This document shows, piece by piece, positions 55,393 through 63,997 of a DNA stretch of 64,000 nucleotides. The first letter of the stretch is position 1. Each line of letters starts with the position of its first letter. Below the pieces are notes generated by a model that was not told the DNA's origin, did not search any database, and saw only the letters and a list, made by a program, of their open reading frames with translations. The position numbers and the translations under genes were made by a program. Source of the DNA: Alkalihalobacterium elongatum (GTDB taxonomy: Bacteria; Bacillota; Bacilli; Bacillales; Bacillaceae_F). The stretch is from contig NZ_WMKZ01000018.1 in NCBI RefSeq assembly GCF_019024285.1, forward strand, positions 21,216 through 85,215, in the 5' to 3' direction.

Positions 55393-55415
55393 TTTACACC
55401 TCCACTAATAATCAC

Positions 55416-55461
55416 ACAAAAGTTATACAATAGTTATACAAATAGTATATGACATAAACAA
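55416..55461 (-). promoter_or_regulatory. Promoter with three tandem 11-bp repeats before the second carotenoid operon
   Basis: In plus orientation ACAAAAGTTAT, ACAATAGTTAT and ACAAATAGTAT (55416-55448) follow one another with exact 11-bp phase. On the minus strand TTGTTT (55456-55461), 17 nt, TATAAC (55433-55438) form a promoter whose -10 lies inside the repeats. A bound protein would block RNA polymerase. Confidence 0.6.
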
Positions 55462-55542
55462 CAATTGTTCAAACTTAAACGCAAAAAAAACTAATCCTTA
55501 CAAAAAGTTTTTTTACTGAATTTAAATTTGTTTTTATATGTA

Positions 55543-55578
55543 CAAAAAAGAGACGTCTTCTCATAAGACGCCTCTTTT
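55543..55578 (-). terminator. Terminator of the pbuG-like gene
   Basis: Minus strand AAAAGAGGCGTCTT and AAGACGTCTCTTTTT form a stem with one mismatch and a T5 tail, just after the gene. Confidence 0.8.
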
Positions 55579-55587
55579 ACATTTCTT

Positions 55588-56877
55588 TTAATGTGCTGGG
55601 AAGAAGATCATTTGAATAACGAAAATTACACCAAACACATATAAAATTGGATGAACTTCTTTTCCCTTTCCACTAACTAATTTCATTAATGGATACGTAA
55701 TAAATCCAATAGCAATTCCTGTTGCAATACTCGATGTAAGTGGCATCGTTAAAATAATTGCGAAAGCAGGGAATGCTTCATCAAATGTCTTCCAATCGAT
55801 ACGAGCTAATCCTTCCATCATAAAGCAACCAACAATAATTAAAACAGGAGCTGTAATCGCGGGTAAAGACGAAATTGCTGCGATAGCTGGAGAAAAGAAC
55901 ATAGCGAGTATGAATAGAACAGCTACTACTACTGAAGTCAAGCCTGTTCTCCCACCTGCTGCTACTCCTGATGACGACTCAATATACGCACTAGATGGAC
56001 TTGTCCCAAAAGTAGAACCAACTGTTGTTGAAAGTGCATCTGCCATTAAAGCGGATTTAGCTCTTGGGAATTTACCATCCTTCATTAAACCAGCTTGGTC
56101 AGCTACCCCTAGCATCGTTCCCGTTGTATCAAAGATAGTCACTAGCAAAAAGGCAAATACAACGGTATACAAGCCATGTGTAAATACGCCAGCGATATCT
56201 AAATCAAAAAATACGGGTGCAGGTGGCATCGATACTACTCCATCAAATTTAAGCATTCCAGTAAATAATCCAATAATAGCCGTAATTAACATCCCAATAA
56301 AAAGGGCACCATTAACCTTTTTTGCCATTAGAATTAATGTTAAAAAAAGACCAAATATAGCAAGAAGCGTAATTGGCTGATGCAAGTCGCCGAACGTAAC
56401 CATTGTATCTGGACTGGCTACAACAATTCCAGCCATTTTCAAACCAATAAATGCGATGAATAAACCAATACCTGAAGTAATTCCATATTTAAGCGAGTTT
56501 GGAATAGCTCGAATTAACACTTCTCTTAATGAAGAAAAAGTTAATAAAACAAATAAGATACCCGCTAAAAACACGGTTCCAAATACGACTTGATAGGAAA
56601 CACCATGTGTTGCAACAACACTAGCAAAATATGCATTCATCCCCATTCCAGGTGCGATGGCTATTGGATACTTTGCAAAAATCCCCATATATAATGTCCC
56701 AACGACAGCAGCGATAATCGTTGCCATAAATACTTGATCAAATGGAACGCCTGCAGCAGATAAAATTGCAGGGTTTACTACGATGATATAAACCATTGTC
56801 AAAAACGTTGTAATACCAGCAATAAGTTCTGTTTTAACTGTTGTCCCACGTTCTTTTAAACTAAAAAACTTTTCCAT
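55588..56877 (-). CDS. AzgA-type NCS2 purine permease (PbuG/PbuO-like)
   Basis: A 429-aa membrane protein with about 12 helices. AGITTFLTMVYIIVVNPAIL, APGMGMNAYFA and TTVGSTFGTSPSSAYIESSSGVAAGGRTG are the hallmark words of the hypoxanthine/guanine or adenine permeases. The guanine-type riboswitch upstream favours hypoxanthine/guanine import. The gene is monocistronic. Confidence 0.92.
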   Translation of the reverse strand: MEKFFSLKERGTTVKTELIAGITTFLTMVYIIVVNPAILSAAGVPFDQVFMATIIAAVVGTLYMGIFAKYPIAIAPGMGMNAYFASVVATHGVSYQVVFGTVFLAGILFVLLTFSSLREVLIRAIPNSLKYGITSGIGLFIAFIGLKMAGIVVASPDTMVTFGDLHQPITLLAIFGLFLTLILMAKKVNGALFIGMLITAIIGLFTGMLKFDGVVSMPPAPVFFDLDIAGVFTHGLYTVVFAFLLVTIFDTTGTMLGVADQAGLMKDGKFPRAKSALMADALSTTVGSTFGTSPSSAYIESSSGVAAGGRTGLTSVVVAVLFILAMFFSPAIAAISSLPAITAPVLIIVGCFMMEGLARIDWKTFDEAFPAFAIILTMPLTSSIATGIAIGFITYPLMKLVSGKGKEVHPILYVFGVIFVIQMIFFPAH

Positions 56878-56916
56878 ACTTTAAACCCCCATTATTCAAT
56901 AACGATTAGAAATGAC

Positions 56917-56972
56917 GAAAAAAAACCCTAACTATAAACGGGTAGTATTTCACACTCCCGCTCGTAGTTAGG
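56917..56972 (-). terminator. Riboswitch terminator before the AzgA-type permease
   Basis: Minus strand CCTAACTACGAGCGGG pairs with CCCG(TTTA)TAGTTAGGG, followed by a T8 tract. Its first arm contains the 3' half of the aptamer, so folding is mutually exclusive with ligand binding. Confidence 0.85.
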
Positions 56973-57027
56973 ACTTTACGGTTCCTTCTAGAGACCCTCA
57001 AACCATATCATTGAGGATATACGAACA
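56960..57027 (-). promoter_or_regulatory. Purine riboswitch (guanine type) before the AzgA-type permease
   Basis: Minus strand: TTCGTATAT, CAATGATATGG, GAGGGTCTCTAG, AACCGTAAA and CTAACTACGAG. The specificity position in AACTA is C, i.e. guanine/hypoxanthine. The segment GTCTCTAGAAGG departs from the usual GTCTCTACC. Confidence 0.9.
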
Positions 57028-57063
57028 ATTTATTAATAGTTTCTACATTTCATCACCTAGAGA

Positions 57064-57093
57064 ATAATAATACAAACAATATCCCCGTGTCAA
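57064..57093 (-). promoter_or_regulatory. Sigma-A promoter of the riboswitch-permease unit
   Basis: Minus strand TTGACA, 18-nt spacer, TATTAT. It lies just past the MFS gene stop. Confidence 0.7.
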
Positions 57094-57096
57094 CCA

Positions 57097-58476
57097 TTAA
57101 TTGTTCGTGTTTATTTGTGTTGATGTCTTTAAAAAATTAAAAATAATTAACGCGACTATTGATAGTATGCATAAAAGTAAAAAACCAATTCCAAATGCTT
57201 GATTTCCACTATTCCAGAATGGTATTTCTATTGTGTTAATAAACTGTGAATCAAGTATTTTTCCCGAAATCGAAACCCCAAAAGCTCCTCCAATAAATTG
57301 ACAAAGTTGCAAGACACCTATACTAGAAGCAAACTCTTCACTGTTTAAATACAAGGATAAAAAGTTAGGTAACCCCATCGTAATTGAAGAAAAACCAATA
57401 CTCGAAATAAGGTAAAAAAAGATAACTGTTACAAAAGAAAGATGACTAAATAATGCAAATAAACTTGTTGAAACAAGTAAAAAGCTAATCCCTAGCCCAA
57501 TGATAAAGGTCGACCCTACCTGGTCCATTAGTCTTCCTATATAAATTGAGAGTATAGCAGATAACATGGCTCCAGGAAATATAATCATCCCAATCATAGC
57601 ACTAGAGCTATTGAACACCTTTGCTAAAAGTAATGGACTTAAAAACAAAAGAGAAAAATTTGCAAAGAAAATCAGAAAACCAATAAGTACAGTAGAGATA
57701 AATACTTTATTAGACAAAAGCTTTGAAGGAATAATCGGGTTCTTTACTTTTTTTATATGAAACCAAAAGATAATAAAAAAGACACTGCCTATTAAGACAA
57801 CGAAATAGCTTGTAGTAACAAAAATAAGTATAGAAACAACTCCAATAAACAAATAAGCGAGCCCTAAATAATCAATCGGTTTGACTAATGACTGTTCTTT
57901 AGGTAGGTTATATAAGTAAATGGGAACTGTTAATACAGCTACTAGGCTAATAACAAATAAAAAAGACCAACCTAAATATTGGGTAATAAAGCCTCCTACT
58001 AACGGGCCTAACCCAAATCCTAATGTCGATGCCGCGGATACAACCCCCATCCCGCTTCCACGCCGTTCAACAGGGATATACCTTGAAATTATTACAATAC
58101 CTAATGCGGCAACACAACAAGCTCCAGAAGCTTGGATCACTCTTGAAAATAACAAAACTGTAAAATCTACCGCCAGTACACCAGCTATCGAGCCCACTCC
58201 AAATAAAGAAAGACCTATTGTAAACAACTTAGAAATTGATTTCAGCTGCGAAAGTTTACTATACAAAACTGTTCCAACGGCAAATACGACAGAGTAACTA
58301 GTGACAATCCATGATGCTGTTGATGGAGTTAAAGAAAAGTGTACAATTATTTCTGGAATAGCAACATTAAACATCGTTGTGTTCATAACGATTATTAATA
58401 CATTTATGAATAATCCCACATAAAGTAACTTCTCACTCTTTACCCTAACATCAAGTTTACTTTCAGCAAGCTCCAT
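57097..58476 (-). CDS. MFS exporter of the DHA2/TetL-like type (14 helices)
   Basis: A 459-aa drug/H+ antiporter-type protein. Motif LYSKLSQ (motif A, loop 2-3), LFSRVIQASGA and RYIPVERRGSGMGV-GFGLGPLVGGFI (motif C region) are seen, and the overall pattern resembles Tet(L)/Tet(K) and QacA-type exporters. Substrate cannot be deduced. The ATG at 58476 has AGAGGTG upstream; an in-frame start 27 nt earlier lies before that site. A promoter and an adjacent palindrome suggest control by a TetR-type repressor, though none is encoded nearby. Confidence 0.85.
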   Translation of the reverse strand: MELAESKLDVRVKSEKLLYVGLFINVLIIVMNTTMFNVAIPEIIVHFSLTPSTASWIVTSYSVVFAVGTVLYSKLSQLKSISKLFTIGLSLFGVGSIAGVLAVDFTVLLFSRVIQASGACCVAALGIVIISRYIPVERRGSGMGVVSAASTLGFGLGPLVGGFITQYLGWSFLFVISLVAVLTVPIYLYNLPKEQSLVKPIDYLGLAYLFIGVVSILIFVTTSYFVVLIGSVFFIIFWFHIKKVKNPIIPSKLLSNKVFISTVLIGFLIFFANFSLLFLSPLLLAKVFNSSSAMIGMIIFPGAMLSAILSIYIGRLMDQVGSTFIIGLGISFLLVSTSLFALFSHLSFVTVIFFYLISSIGFSSITMGLPNFLSLYLNSEEFASSIGVLQLCQFIGGAFGVSISGKILDSQFINTIEIPFWNSGNQAFGIGFLLLCILSIVALIIFNFLKTSTQINTNN

Positions 58477-58522
58477 TTCACACCTCTTTTTTTGAACACG
58501 CATTTAATTTTATTAATATATA

Positions 58523-58551
58523 TTATTATCAGATTTTAATGTTTTTCTCAA
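58523..58551 (-). promoter_or_regulatory. Sigma-A promoter of the MFS gene
   Basis: Minus strand TTGAGA, 17-nt spacer, TAATAA(T). The start of transcription falls about 40 nt before the ATG. Confidence 0.65.
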
Positions 58552-58555
58552 CAAA

Positions 58556-58580
58556 AAAGTAAACAGGCACTGTTTACTTT
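58556..58580 (-). promoter_or_regulatory. Perfect 11-bp palindrome before the MFS promoter
   Basis: AAAGTAAACAG and CTGTTTACTTT are separated by 3 nt, immediately upstream of the -35 box. It ends in TTTTTT on the minus strand, so it could be a terminator, but the upstream gene already has one at 58631-58682; a TetR-family operator is a fair alternative. Confidence 0.55.
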
Positions 58581-58630
58581 ACGCAAAATACCTGTCAATG
58601 ATTTATTAAAATTTTAGTTAAATCATATAA

Positions 58631-58682
58631 TAAAAAACAAGTCAAAGTTGCGAATGGATTTACTCGCAGCCTTGACTTGTTA
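58631..58682 (-). terminator. Terminator of the PC4/YdbC gene
   Basis: Minus strand AACAAGTCAA pairs with TTGACTTGTT and CTGCGA with TCGCAA inside; a T6 tract follows. Confidence 0.8.
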
Positions 58683-58685
58683 TAT

Positions 58686-58907
58686 TTAAATGTCGAGCTG
58701 ATTAAGTATGGCTTTCAATTCAATTATTTCTTCTTTTGATAGTGTTAACCCTTTTCCCATCTTTTCATGGTTAGAGTCCCAGTCACGCAAATCATACTTT
58801 GCTTCTCGTCCATTCCAACTTACTAAATTTAATTCTTTTTTCCATCCTTTTGCATTTTCAGATAAGACTCCAATACTCTGCTCAATTTCATATTTAATTT
58901 CTGCCAT
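58686..58907 (-). CDS. PC4/YdbC-family single-stranded DNA-binding protein
   Basis: A 73-aa protein, a beta-sheet plus C-terminal helix like the YdbC/PC4 family (KWKKELNLVSWNGREAKYDLRDW, ends quoted KGWKKEL and DLRDW; helix LSKEEIIELKAILNQ). Members bind ssDNA and act as transcription or replication cofactors. Full-length for the family. Monocistronic. Confidence 0.82.
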   Translation of the reverse strand: MAEIKYEIEQSIGVLSENAKGWKKELNLVSWNGREAKYDLRDWDSNHEKMGKGLTLSKEEIIELKAILNQLDI

Positions 58908-59319
58908 TAATTTTCCTCCGAAATAGTTATTTACATTCTACTAGTATGTCAATACATAGTTTATTCATTCAATTTTTGACAAATCTATATTACTAGGTTT
59001 ACATAAATCATTCAAATATTTTCTTTTTGAGATAAAGGTGAAATTAGGATTGTAGTCTGGTAAACATGAGGGTTCAAAACTACAGAAAAGTATCAGGGGA
59101 TTAACTTCTTTAATATAAGGGGAGTATTAATATAATTTTGTTTTAATTAGATATAAATTTAGTTTGTCACCTCCTAATTAATAATATATACTAGATAACT
59201 TGTAAATAGTTTTAAACCTTTATTAATTTTTTGTTGATACTATTGGTCTATTAGAATTCCTCATATTTTGTACTATAATGTCACTATGTGTATTTTTATT
59301 TAGGAAGGTTGGGTACATC
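58908..59319. other. 412-nt gap, mostly without recognised content
   Basis: A+T-rich. A TATAAT at 59274-59279 is the likely -10 for the zinc-ribbon gene, with no good -35. No other hairpin, repeat or convincing small gene was seen. Confidence 0.5.
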
Positions 59320-60522
59320 ATGTTCTGCCACGCATGTGGGAATAAACGTTTAGACAATGAAAGATATTGTCCAAAGTGTGGGACAGCATTTATGGATAGC
59401 CTTGACGAAGTGAGTGCAACTACTGAAGAAAGTTCTTACTCAAATACTCTCCCACCTAAAAACCAACGAAGCAAAAAAAAGAAAATACTAACTATTTGGC
59501 TACTTCCATTATTAAGTACTCTTGTCATTACTATCGGACTAATTTCATATTACTACTATGAAACATCTATTAATGAACAGATTGTCTATTTAAATAAACA
59601 AATTGAATCTAACATTTCTGCTGGTGAATACGAAAAAGCCGAAAAAAGAATAACAGAGGCACTTCAATTAAGAGACGTGGAACTACTCTACGAATATCTT
59701 GATGCTGTTCTCTTAGCACAAAACTATGAACAGGAATTACTTGAAATTGATGAATTAATTCAAATGAATAAAGTCATTCAGGCATCTTATCAAATTAAGA
59801 ATTTAAAAGACCATATGCAGGGGACTAATTATCTTTCCCTGCTTCAACCGATACAACAACAGATGGAGAAAACGGAAATTACCCTAACGGTAGCTGAAGC
59901 AAAAATAGAGTTAAATGAACTCGAAACAGTCGAAGAATTAGCACAAAAACTATCGAGCCTTTCTTCATTAAATGACGAAGAAGCAAATAAAATTAAACAG
60001 CAAATATTAAATAAAATTGTACAACTCTCATATGAAAAAGCAGAAATGCATTTACAAAAGCATGAGTTTTCCAATGCCCTCTACGCTTTGGAAACAGGGC
60101 TTCAATATGCAATCAATGATGAAAAGCTATTATCCTTTATTGATAGAGTCAACGATGAAAAGCTAGCTTTTGAAAAAGCCGAACAAAACCGTCTTGAAGC
60201 AGCGATGGTTGCTGCAGCAAAAGAAGATTTAAAAAACAGAACTGAAGCAGTAGAAATTACTTCGATTGAAATTGAACTAGATGAGTTTGGAGATGTGTAT
60301 TTATTTGGAGATGTCGTTAATAATGGGACAACATCTATATATTCTATTGATATCCACTACTCTATCTTTAACGAAGACGAAGAATTAGTTGGCGAATCGG
60401 TAACTTCTGTTTATCCATATTTATTATCACCCGGAGAGACAGGGCGTTTTAGTCATTCTTATTATGGCGTATACGAAGAGTTAAATGTTTCTGTTGACAG
60501 TATTACATGGCAGATTGACTAA
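59320..60522 (+). CDS. Membrane protein with N-terminal zinc ribbon and C-terminal FxLYD domain
   Basis: A 400-aa protein. C3xxC6 and C17xxC20 form a zinc ribbon, followed by a basic linker (SKKKK) and one membrane helix (residues about 56-77). The extracytoplasmic part is helical and coiled-coil-like (residues about 85-310), ending in an FxLYD beta domain (VYLFGDVVNNGTTSIYSIDIHYS, ends VYLFGD and DIHYS). Function unknown. AGGAAGG precedes ATG 59320. It is 15 nt from the HtrA-like protease, so the two are probably an operon and may act as a sensor-protease pair. Confidence 0.8.
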   Translation: MFCHACGNKRLDNERYCPKCGTAFMDSLDEVSATTEESSYSNTLPPKNQRSKKKKILTIWLLPLLSTLVITIGLISYYYYETSINEQIVYLNKQIESNISAGEYEKAEKRITEALQLRDVELLYEYLDAVLLAQNYEQELLEIDELIQMNKVIQASYQIKNLKDHMQGTNYLSLLQPIQQQMEKTEITLTVAEAKIELNELETVEELAQKLSSLSSLNDEEANKIKQQILNKIVQLSYEKAEMHLQKHEFSNALYALETGLQYAINDEKLLSFIDRVNDEKLAFEKAEQNRLEAAMVAAAKEDLKNRTEAVEITSIEIELDEFGDVYLFGDVVNNGTTSIYSIDIHYSIFNEDEELVGESVTSVYPYLLSPGETGRFSHSYYGVYEELNVSVDSITWQID

Positions 60523-60537
60523 AGGATGGTTTAACAA

Positions 60538-61674
60538 ATGAACAAGAAATGGCTAGTAAGCATCCTATCAACCATTTTTATTTGGATGCTTGGTGTTGCA
60601 GCATTTTTCTTTTTATCTGACTGGGTCCCAGCACAGCTGCATATTGAGTCTTCGGTACTTATTGAGGCAGACACTAGTTTATCAATAATAGAAAACGATG
60701 AGAAAAGTGTAAAAGAAATTATACACGAAACTCAAAAGTCAGTTGTAATGATTGAAGTTGAAAAAACAGGCTCCGTCGGTTCAGGTTTCATATACAACGA
60801 TCAAGGCGATATTATTACAAATGCACACGTTGTAGCGGGGGCAGATGAGGTAAAAGTAAAACTAACCGACACTAGTGAGTATAATGGAACTGTAATCGGC
60901 ATCAGCACAGACACTGACATCGCTGTCGTACGTGTTTCAGACTTAGAAGAGATTGAACCACTACGACTAGCGAGTACTTCTCCACCGGAATTGGGTGATG
61001 AAGTGCTCGCTCTTGGTAGTCCTCTAGGCTTCCAAAATACTGTTACAACTGGAATAATAAGCGGTGTCGATCGCAGCTTTGAAATAAACAACTATCATTA
61101 TGATAATGCGTATCAATTTTCTGCACCTATTGCACCAGGTAATAGTGGAGGGCCACTTATTTTGATTAGAAGCGGAGAAGTGATCGGTATTAATTCTGCA
61201 GCAACAGAGGTTGGAACGATGGGGTTTAGCATTCCCATTATCGATGTTCTCTCACTTGTCACAAGTTGGTCTGAAACACCTATGACAACCTTACCTACAA
61301 TGGACTATACCGTTAATGAAGATCAAACGGCTTCATCAATAGAAAATTTAGCAACATATCTTGTGCATTACTTCTATGATAGTATAGATCAACAAGATTA
61401 TGTAACAGCTTATTCATTACTAGGTCATTCATGGCAATTAAACACGAGCTATGAGCAATTTAGAGAAGGATACTTAAATACTCGTTCCGTCATTATTGAT
61501 GATATTTATACCATTACAAAGGAAGAAGAAATAACTGTTGTTGCAATTATTAGCGCAGAAGAACGCAAGAGTGAAGGAGTAACAACAACTGAGAAATATA
61601 AAGTAAACTATGATGTTGGCTATGAGAATGATAATTTAAAGCTGATTAGTGGTACTGGCGAAAAAATAGAATAG
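60538..61674 (+). CDS. HtrA-like serine protease without PDZ, with C-terminal NTF2-like domain
   Basis: A 378-aa membrane-anchored trypsin-fold protease. Helix 6-27 anchors it. The catalytic triad is H97 (TNAHVVAG), D127 (STDTDIAVV) and S203 (PIAPGNSGGPL), with the chymotrypsin-like fold to about residue 260. PDZ domains, present in HtrA/HtrB/DegP, are missing; instead about 100 residues (ENLATYLVHYFYDSI onwards) look like an NTF2-like or DUF4878-type alpha+beta domain. It probably acts outside the cell in protein quality control or processing, perhaps with its operon partner. Confidence 0.82.
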   Translation: MNKKWLVSILSTIFIWMLGVAAFFFLSDWVPAQLHIESSVLIEADTSLSIIENDEKSVKEIIHETQKSVVMIEVEKTGSVGSGFIYNDQGDIITNAHVVAGADEVKVKLTDTSEYNGTVIGISTDTDIAVVRVSDLEEIEPLRLASTSPPELGDEVLALGSPLGFQNTVTTGIISGVDRSFEINNYHYDNAYQFSAPIAPGNSGGPLILIRSGEVIGINSAATEVGTMGFSIPIIDVLSLVTSWSETPMTTLPTMDYTVNEDQTASSIENLATYLVHYFYDSIDQQDYVTAYSLLGHSWQLNTSYEQFREGYLNTRSVIIDDIYTITKEEEITVVAIISAEERKSEGVTTTEKYKVNYDVGYENDNLKLISGTGEKIE

Positions 61675-61746
61675 CTGGTCTGAAAAAAGAACTTCTTCTT
61701 TTACAAAACAAAAACTAGACTATAAATAAAATGAATTGTTTAAACG

Positions 61747-61780
61747 AAAAACCCCACCTTTTTGAAAAGTGGAGTTCCTC
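61747..61780 (-). terminator. Terminator of the second DUF1980 operon
   Basis: Minus strand AACTCCAC pairs with GTGGGGTT (one G-T) and is followed by TTTT. It lies 35 nt after the DUF1980 stop. Confidence 0.65.
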
Positions 61781-61789
61781 AACAATCTT

Positions 61790-61815
61790 GGAGTGTCATT
61801 GACACTCCTTTCTTT
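61790..61815 (+). terminator. Terminator after the HtrA-like gene
   Basis: GGAGTGTC-ATT-GACACTCC followed by TTTCTTT. It lies about 115 nt after the protease stop. Confidence 0.7.
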
Positions 61816-62689
61816 ATGGATAAATATAAGGTTCCATTGGTTTTTCAATAATATCTAACTGTTTCACGCGAATGATCGGAACAACTTCATGCCCATGTCT
61901 ACTCATATCTAGAATTCCCCTTATTGCTACCCAACTTCCTTCAGGGAAACGTATTTCTTTTTCAGTTTCGGCTAAAAATCCAACTACAGTCGCATCTGCA
62001 ACACAGTGCGTAATTAAAAAACGGCCAATAAACAACTGATTAGGGGATAAACTTTCTTCTTTTAAACCAAACCCCTCTACGATAATTTCCCTACCTACAA
62101 CCATTTCAACATTTTCAGTAATCGCAAAGTATTTTTTAGCAAAATCTGTTCTTTCCATGACAATTACTTCATTCCTATTTCCGCTCTCTAATAGCTCTGC
62201 TTCGGCCTTTTCAATAGGTAAACATATTTCTTCGGAAACATGATCTGAATGAAGATGAAAATGTCCTTCGTGATCATCGTGATGTGTTTCATCACTCAAA
62301 GACTGCTGTTGCATAAGCGCACCACGATTTACCGCAATTGAAGCATCTAAAGCATTGGCGGGTAGCAAAATGCCTGTAACTACAGGCAAGAAAATAATAC
62401 CATAAATCATTCCACTGCGAACTGTTACTCGATTTGAAAATCCATCATCATGATTACAGCCCCATGGTCCACAGTTTTCATGCAGGTCTTCCCCTTTTTT
62501 ATTACTCCAAATGCGTGGGACTTGAATAAAGAAGAGAAACAAAAACAAAATTGATGCTACTTGGCTAAACGCAATATACTTAGGATTAATATAATGAGCA
62601 ATTTCCTCAAAATAATGGAGCTTAAATAGAAAGCCTGCAAAACCTAACAAAATAAGTGCTCTTATAGCTTGGTGAATATAAAAATACAT
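61814..62689 (-). CDS. DUF1980 / TIGR03943 family protein with His-rich loop (second copy)
   Basis: A 291-aa paralogue of the protein at 35731-36669. Two or three N-terminal helices are followed by a metal-type segment (HENCGPWGCNHDDG), then a His-rich insertion (HHDDHEGHFHLHSDH) absent in the other copy, then a C-terminal domain with FLITHCVADATVVG. The Cys of the first copy's MTCCVADA is His here. Works with the permease 15 nt upstream. The histidines suggest zinc or another divalent metal. Confidence 0.82.
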   Translation of the reverse strand: MYFYIHQAIRALILLGFAGFLFKLHYFEEIAHYINPKYIAFSQVASILFLFLFFIQVPRIWSNKKGEDLHENCGPWGCNHDDGFSNRVTVRSGMIYGIIFLPVVTGILLPANALDASIAVNRGALMQQQSLSDETHHDDHEGHFHLHSDHVSEEICLPIEKAEAELLESGNRNEVIVMERTDFAKKYFAITENVEMVVGREIIVEGFGLKEESLSPNQLFIGRFLITHCVADATVVGFLAETEKEIRFPEGSWVAIRGILDMSRHGHEVVPIIRVKQLDIIEKPMEPYIYP

Positions 62690-62704
62690 AAGTCATACCG
62701 CCCT

Positions 62705-63703
62705 TTATAAAAATGGATGAGCAAGCATTAATACGCCTAACACTGTTACTGTAATGAGTAGCATTAATACGATAACAAAGCGAAAGCGAAATACCGCTAG
62801 TAGCATCAAAGAGTTTTTCAAATCAAGCATCGGCCCATAGATGAGAAACCCTAATAAAGAAGTTTGCGGGAATAGATGGCGAAAGGAAGCAGCGATAAAA
62901 GCATCAGCTTCAGAACATAAGGATAATAAAAAAGCAAGGCCCATCATGACGATCGTAGACATGAGAATACCTTCACCTAGACCTAATAGTGAAGCTGAAG
63001 AGACATATGTTTGGATAAAAGCTGCTAACAGTGCACCAATCATTAAATATTTCCCCATCTCAAAAAACTCATCGACTGAATGGTGACACATCGATTTTAA
63101 CCGTTCGAACAAAGGTGGCTTCTGACTATTTTCAATTTGTATAGGAACGTGGGACCTTCTAAATTGACTCCCTTTGTAAAGCACACTAATCACCGCGCAG
63201 ATGATAAGTGCAATCACTAGGCCCAAGCCCATTCGTAATAAAGCAATTCGCAAGTCGTTCCCAAAGGCCATATACGTTGAACCTACAACTATGGGGTTAA
63301 TTAATGGTCCTGTTAAAAGAAAACCAACCCCAGCAAATATTGGGACACCCTTTGCAACTAAACGACGTACGATTGGAACTATCCCACATTCACACGCTGG
63401 AAAAAGAGCACCAATAAAACAACTTGCTACTACCGCAAGAAATCGGTTTTTCGGTATCCACCTGCGAATATGTTCCTCTGTTATAAAGACTTGGATTATT
63501 CCAGCAATGAATACACCAATTAAAACGAAGGGTATCGCTTCTATTAATATAGATAAAAATATGGTATTAAATATCAGTAAAGATGCGGGCAAACCTTGTC
63601 CTTGTTCAGCCAAAGTAGGGCTATAAAAGATAAAAAGAGATACTAGGCCGATCAAAATAAAACCCGTTATCTCAACCAAATAGGGGTTCGTACCTTTTTG
63701 CAT
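62705..63703 (-). CDS. DUF318/UPF0718 family permease (second copy)
   Basis: A 332-aa membrane protein with about eight helices, paralogous to the permease at 34690-35709. The motif FPACECGIVPIVRRL (residues about 101-115) and SLCSEADAFIAASF are conserved between the copies, while the loops are diverged, so the pair is an old duplication. AGGAGG lies before the ATG. First gene of a two-gene operon with the DUF1980 protein. No Zur-like box was seen upstream. Confidence 0.85.
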   Translation of the reverse strand: MQKGTNPYLVEITGFILIGLVSLFIFYSPTLAEQGQGLPASLLIFNTIFLSILIEAIPFVLIGVFIAGIIQVFITEEHIRRWIPKNRFLAVVASCFIGALFPACECGIVPIVRRLVAKGVPIFAGVGFLLTGPLINPIVVGSTYMAFGNDLRIALLRMGLGLVIALIICAVISVLYKGSQFRRSHVPIQIENSQKPPLFERLKSMCHHSVDEFFEMGKYLMIGALLAAFIQTYVSSASLLGLGEGILMSTIVMMGLAFLLSLCSEADAFIAASFRHLFPQTSLLGFLIYGPMLDLKNSLMLLAVFRFRFVIVLMLLITVTVLGVLMLAHPFL

Positions 63704-63956
63704 AACGTATCCTCCAAATTAATTCATTATTAGAGGTATATGCGGACAAGACTAGAACATTCCTTTAAAAAAGAATAGTTCTGATTTAGACATTATCTAT
63801 TGTACATATTCATTAGATAACTACTAACACTATTGGGTATGGTCTGTGTTCAAGAGAATTTTCTCTAAATGTGAGAAGGAACTGGATACGGGGAGAACAA
63901 CCTTAACAAATTAGAAAAAAAGTAGAGGCTGGGACAAAACCCAGTAAATAAAAAAT

Positions 63957-63997
63957 AGAGTGGCATTCACCCTAATGAGGGTGAGTGCCACTCTTTA
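63957..63997. terminator. Large hairpin at the right edge
   Basis: AGAGTGGCATTCACCCT and AGGGTGAGTGCCACTCT form a 17-bp stem (one G-T) with a 4-nt loop; T-rich on both sides. A smaller CTGGG-ACAAAA-CCCAG hairpin lies just before it (63929-63944). Probably a bidirectional terminator for a gene beyond the edge. The 220 nt before it hold nothing recognised. Confidence 0.75.

Noticed and set aside
55910..56380. Plus-strand open frame of 156 codons
   Set aside because: Antisense shadow of the AzgA-type permease; composition reflects the hydrophobic helices on the other strand.
63201..63626. Plus-strand open frame of 141 codons
   Set aside because: Antisense of the second permease; no start site or recognisable domain.
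63704..63800. Zur-like box before the second permease pair
   Set aside because: Words such as CTAATAATGAATTA were seen but the dyad symmetry is poor.
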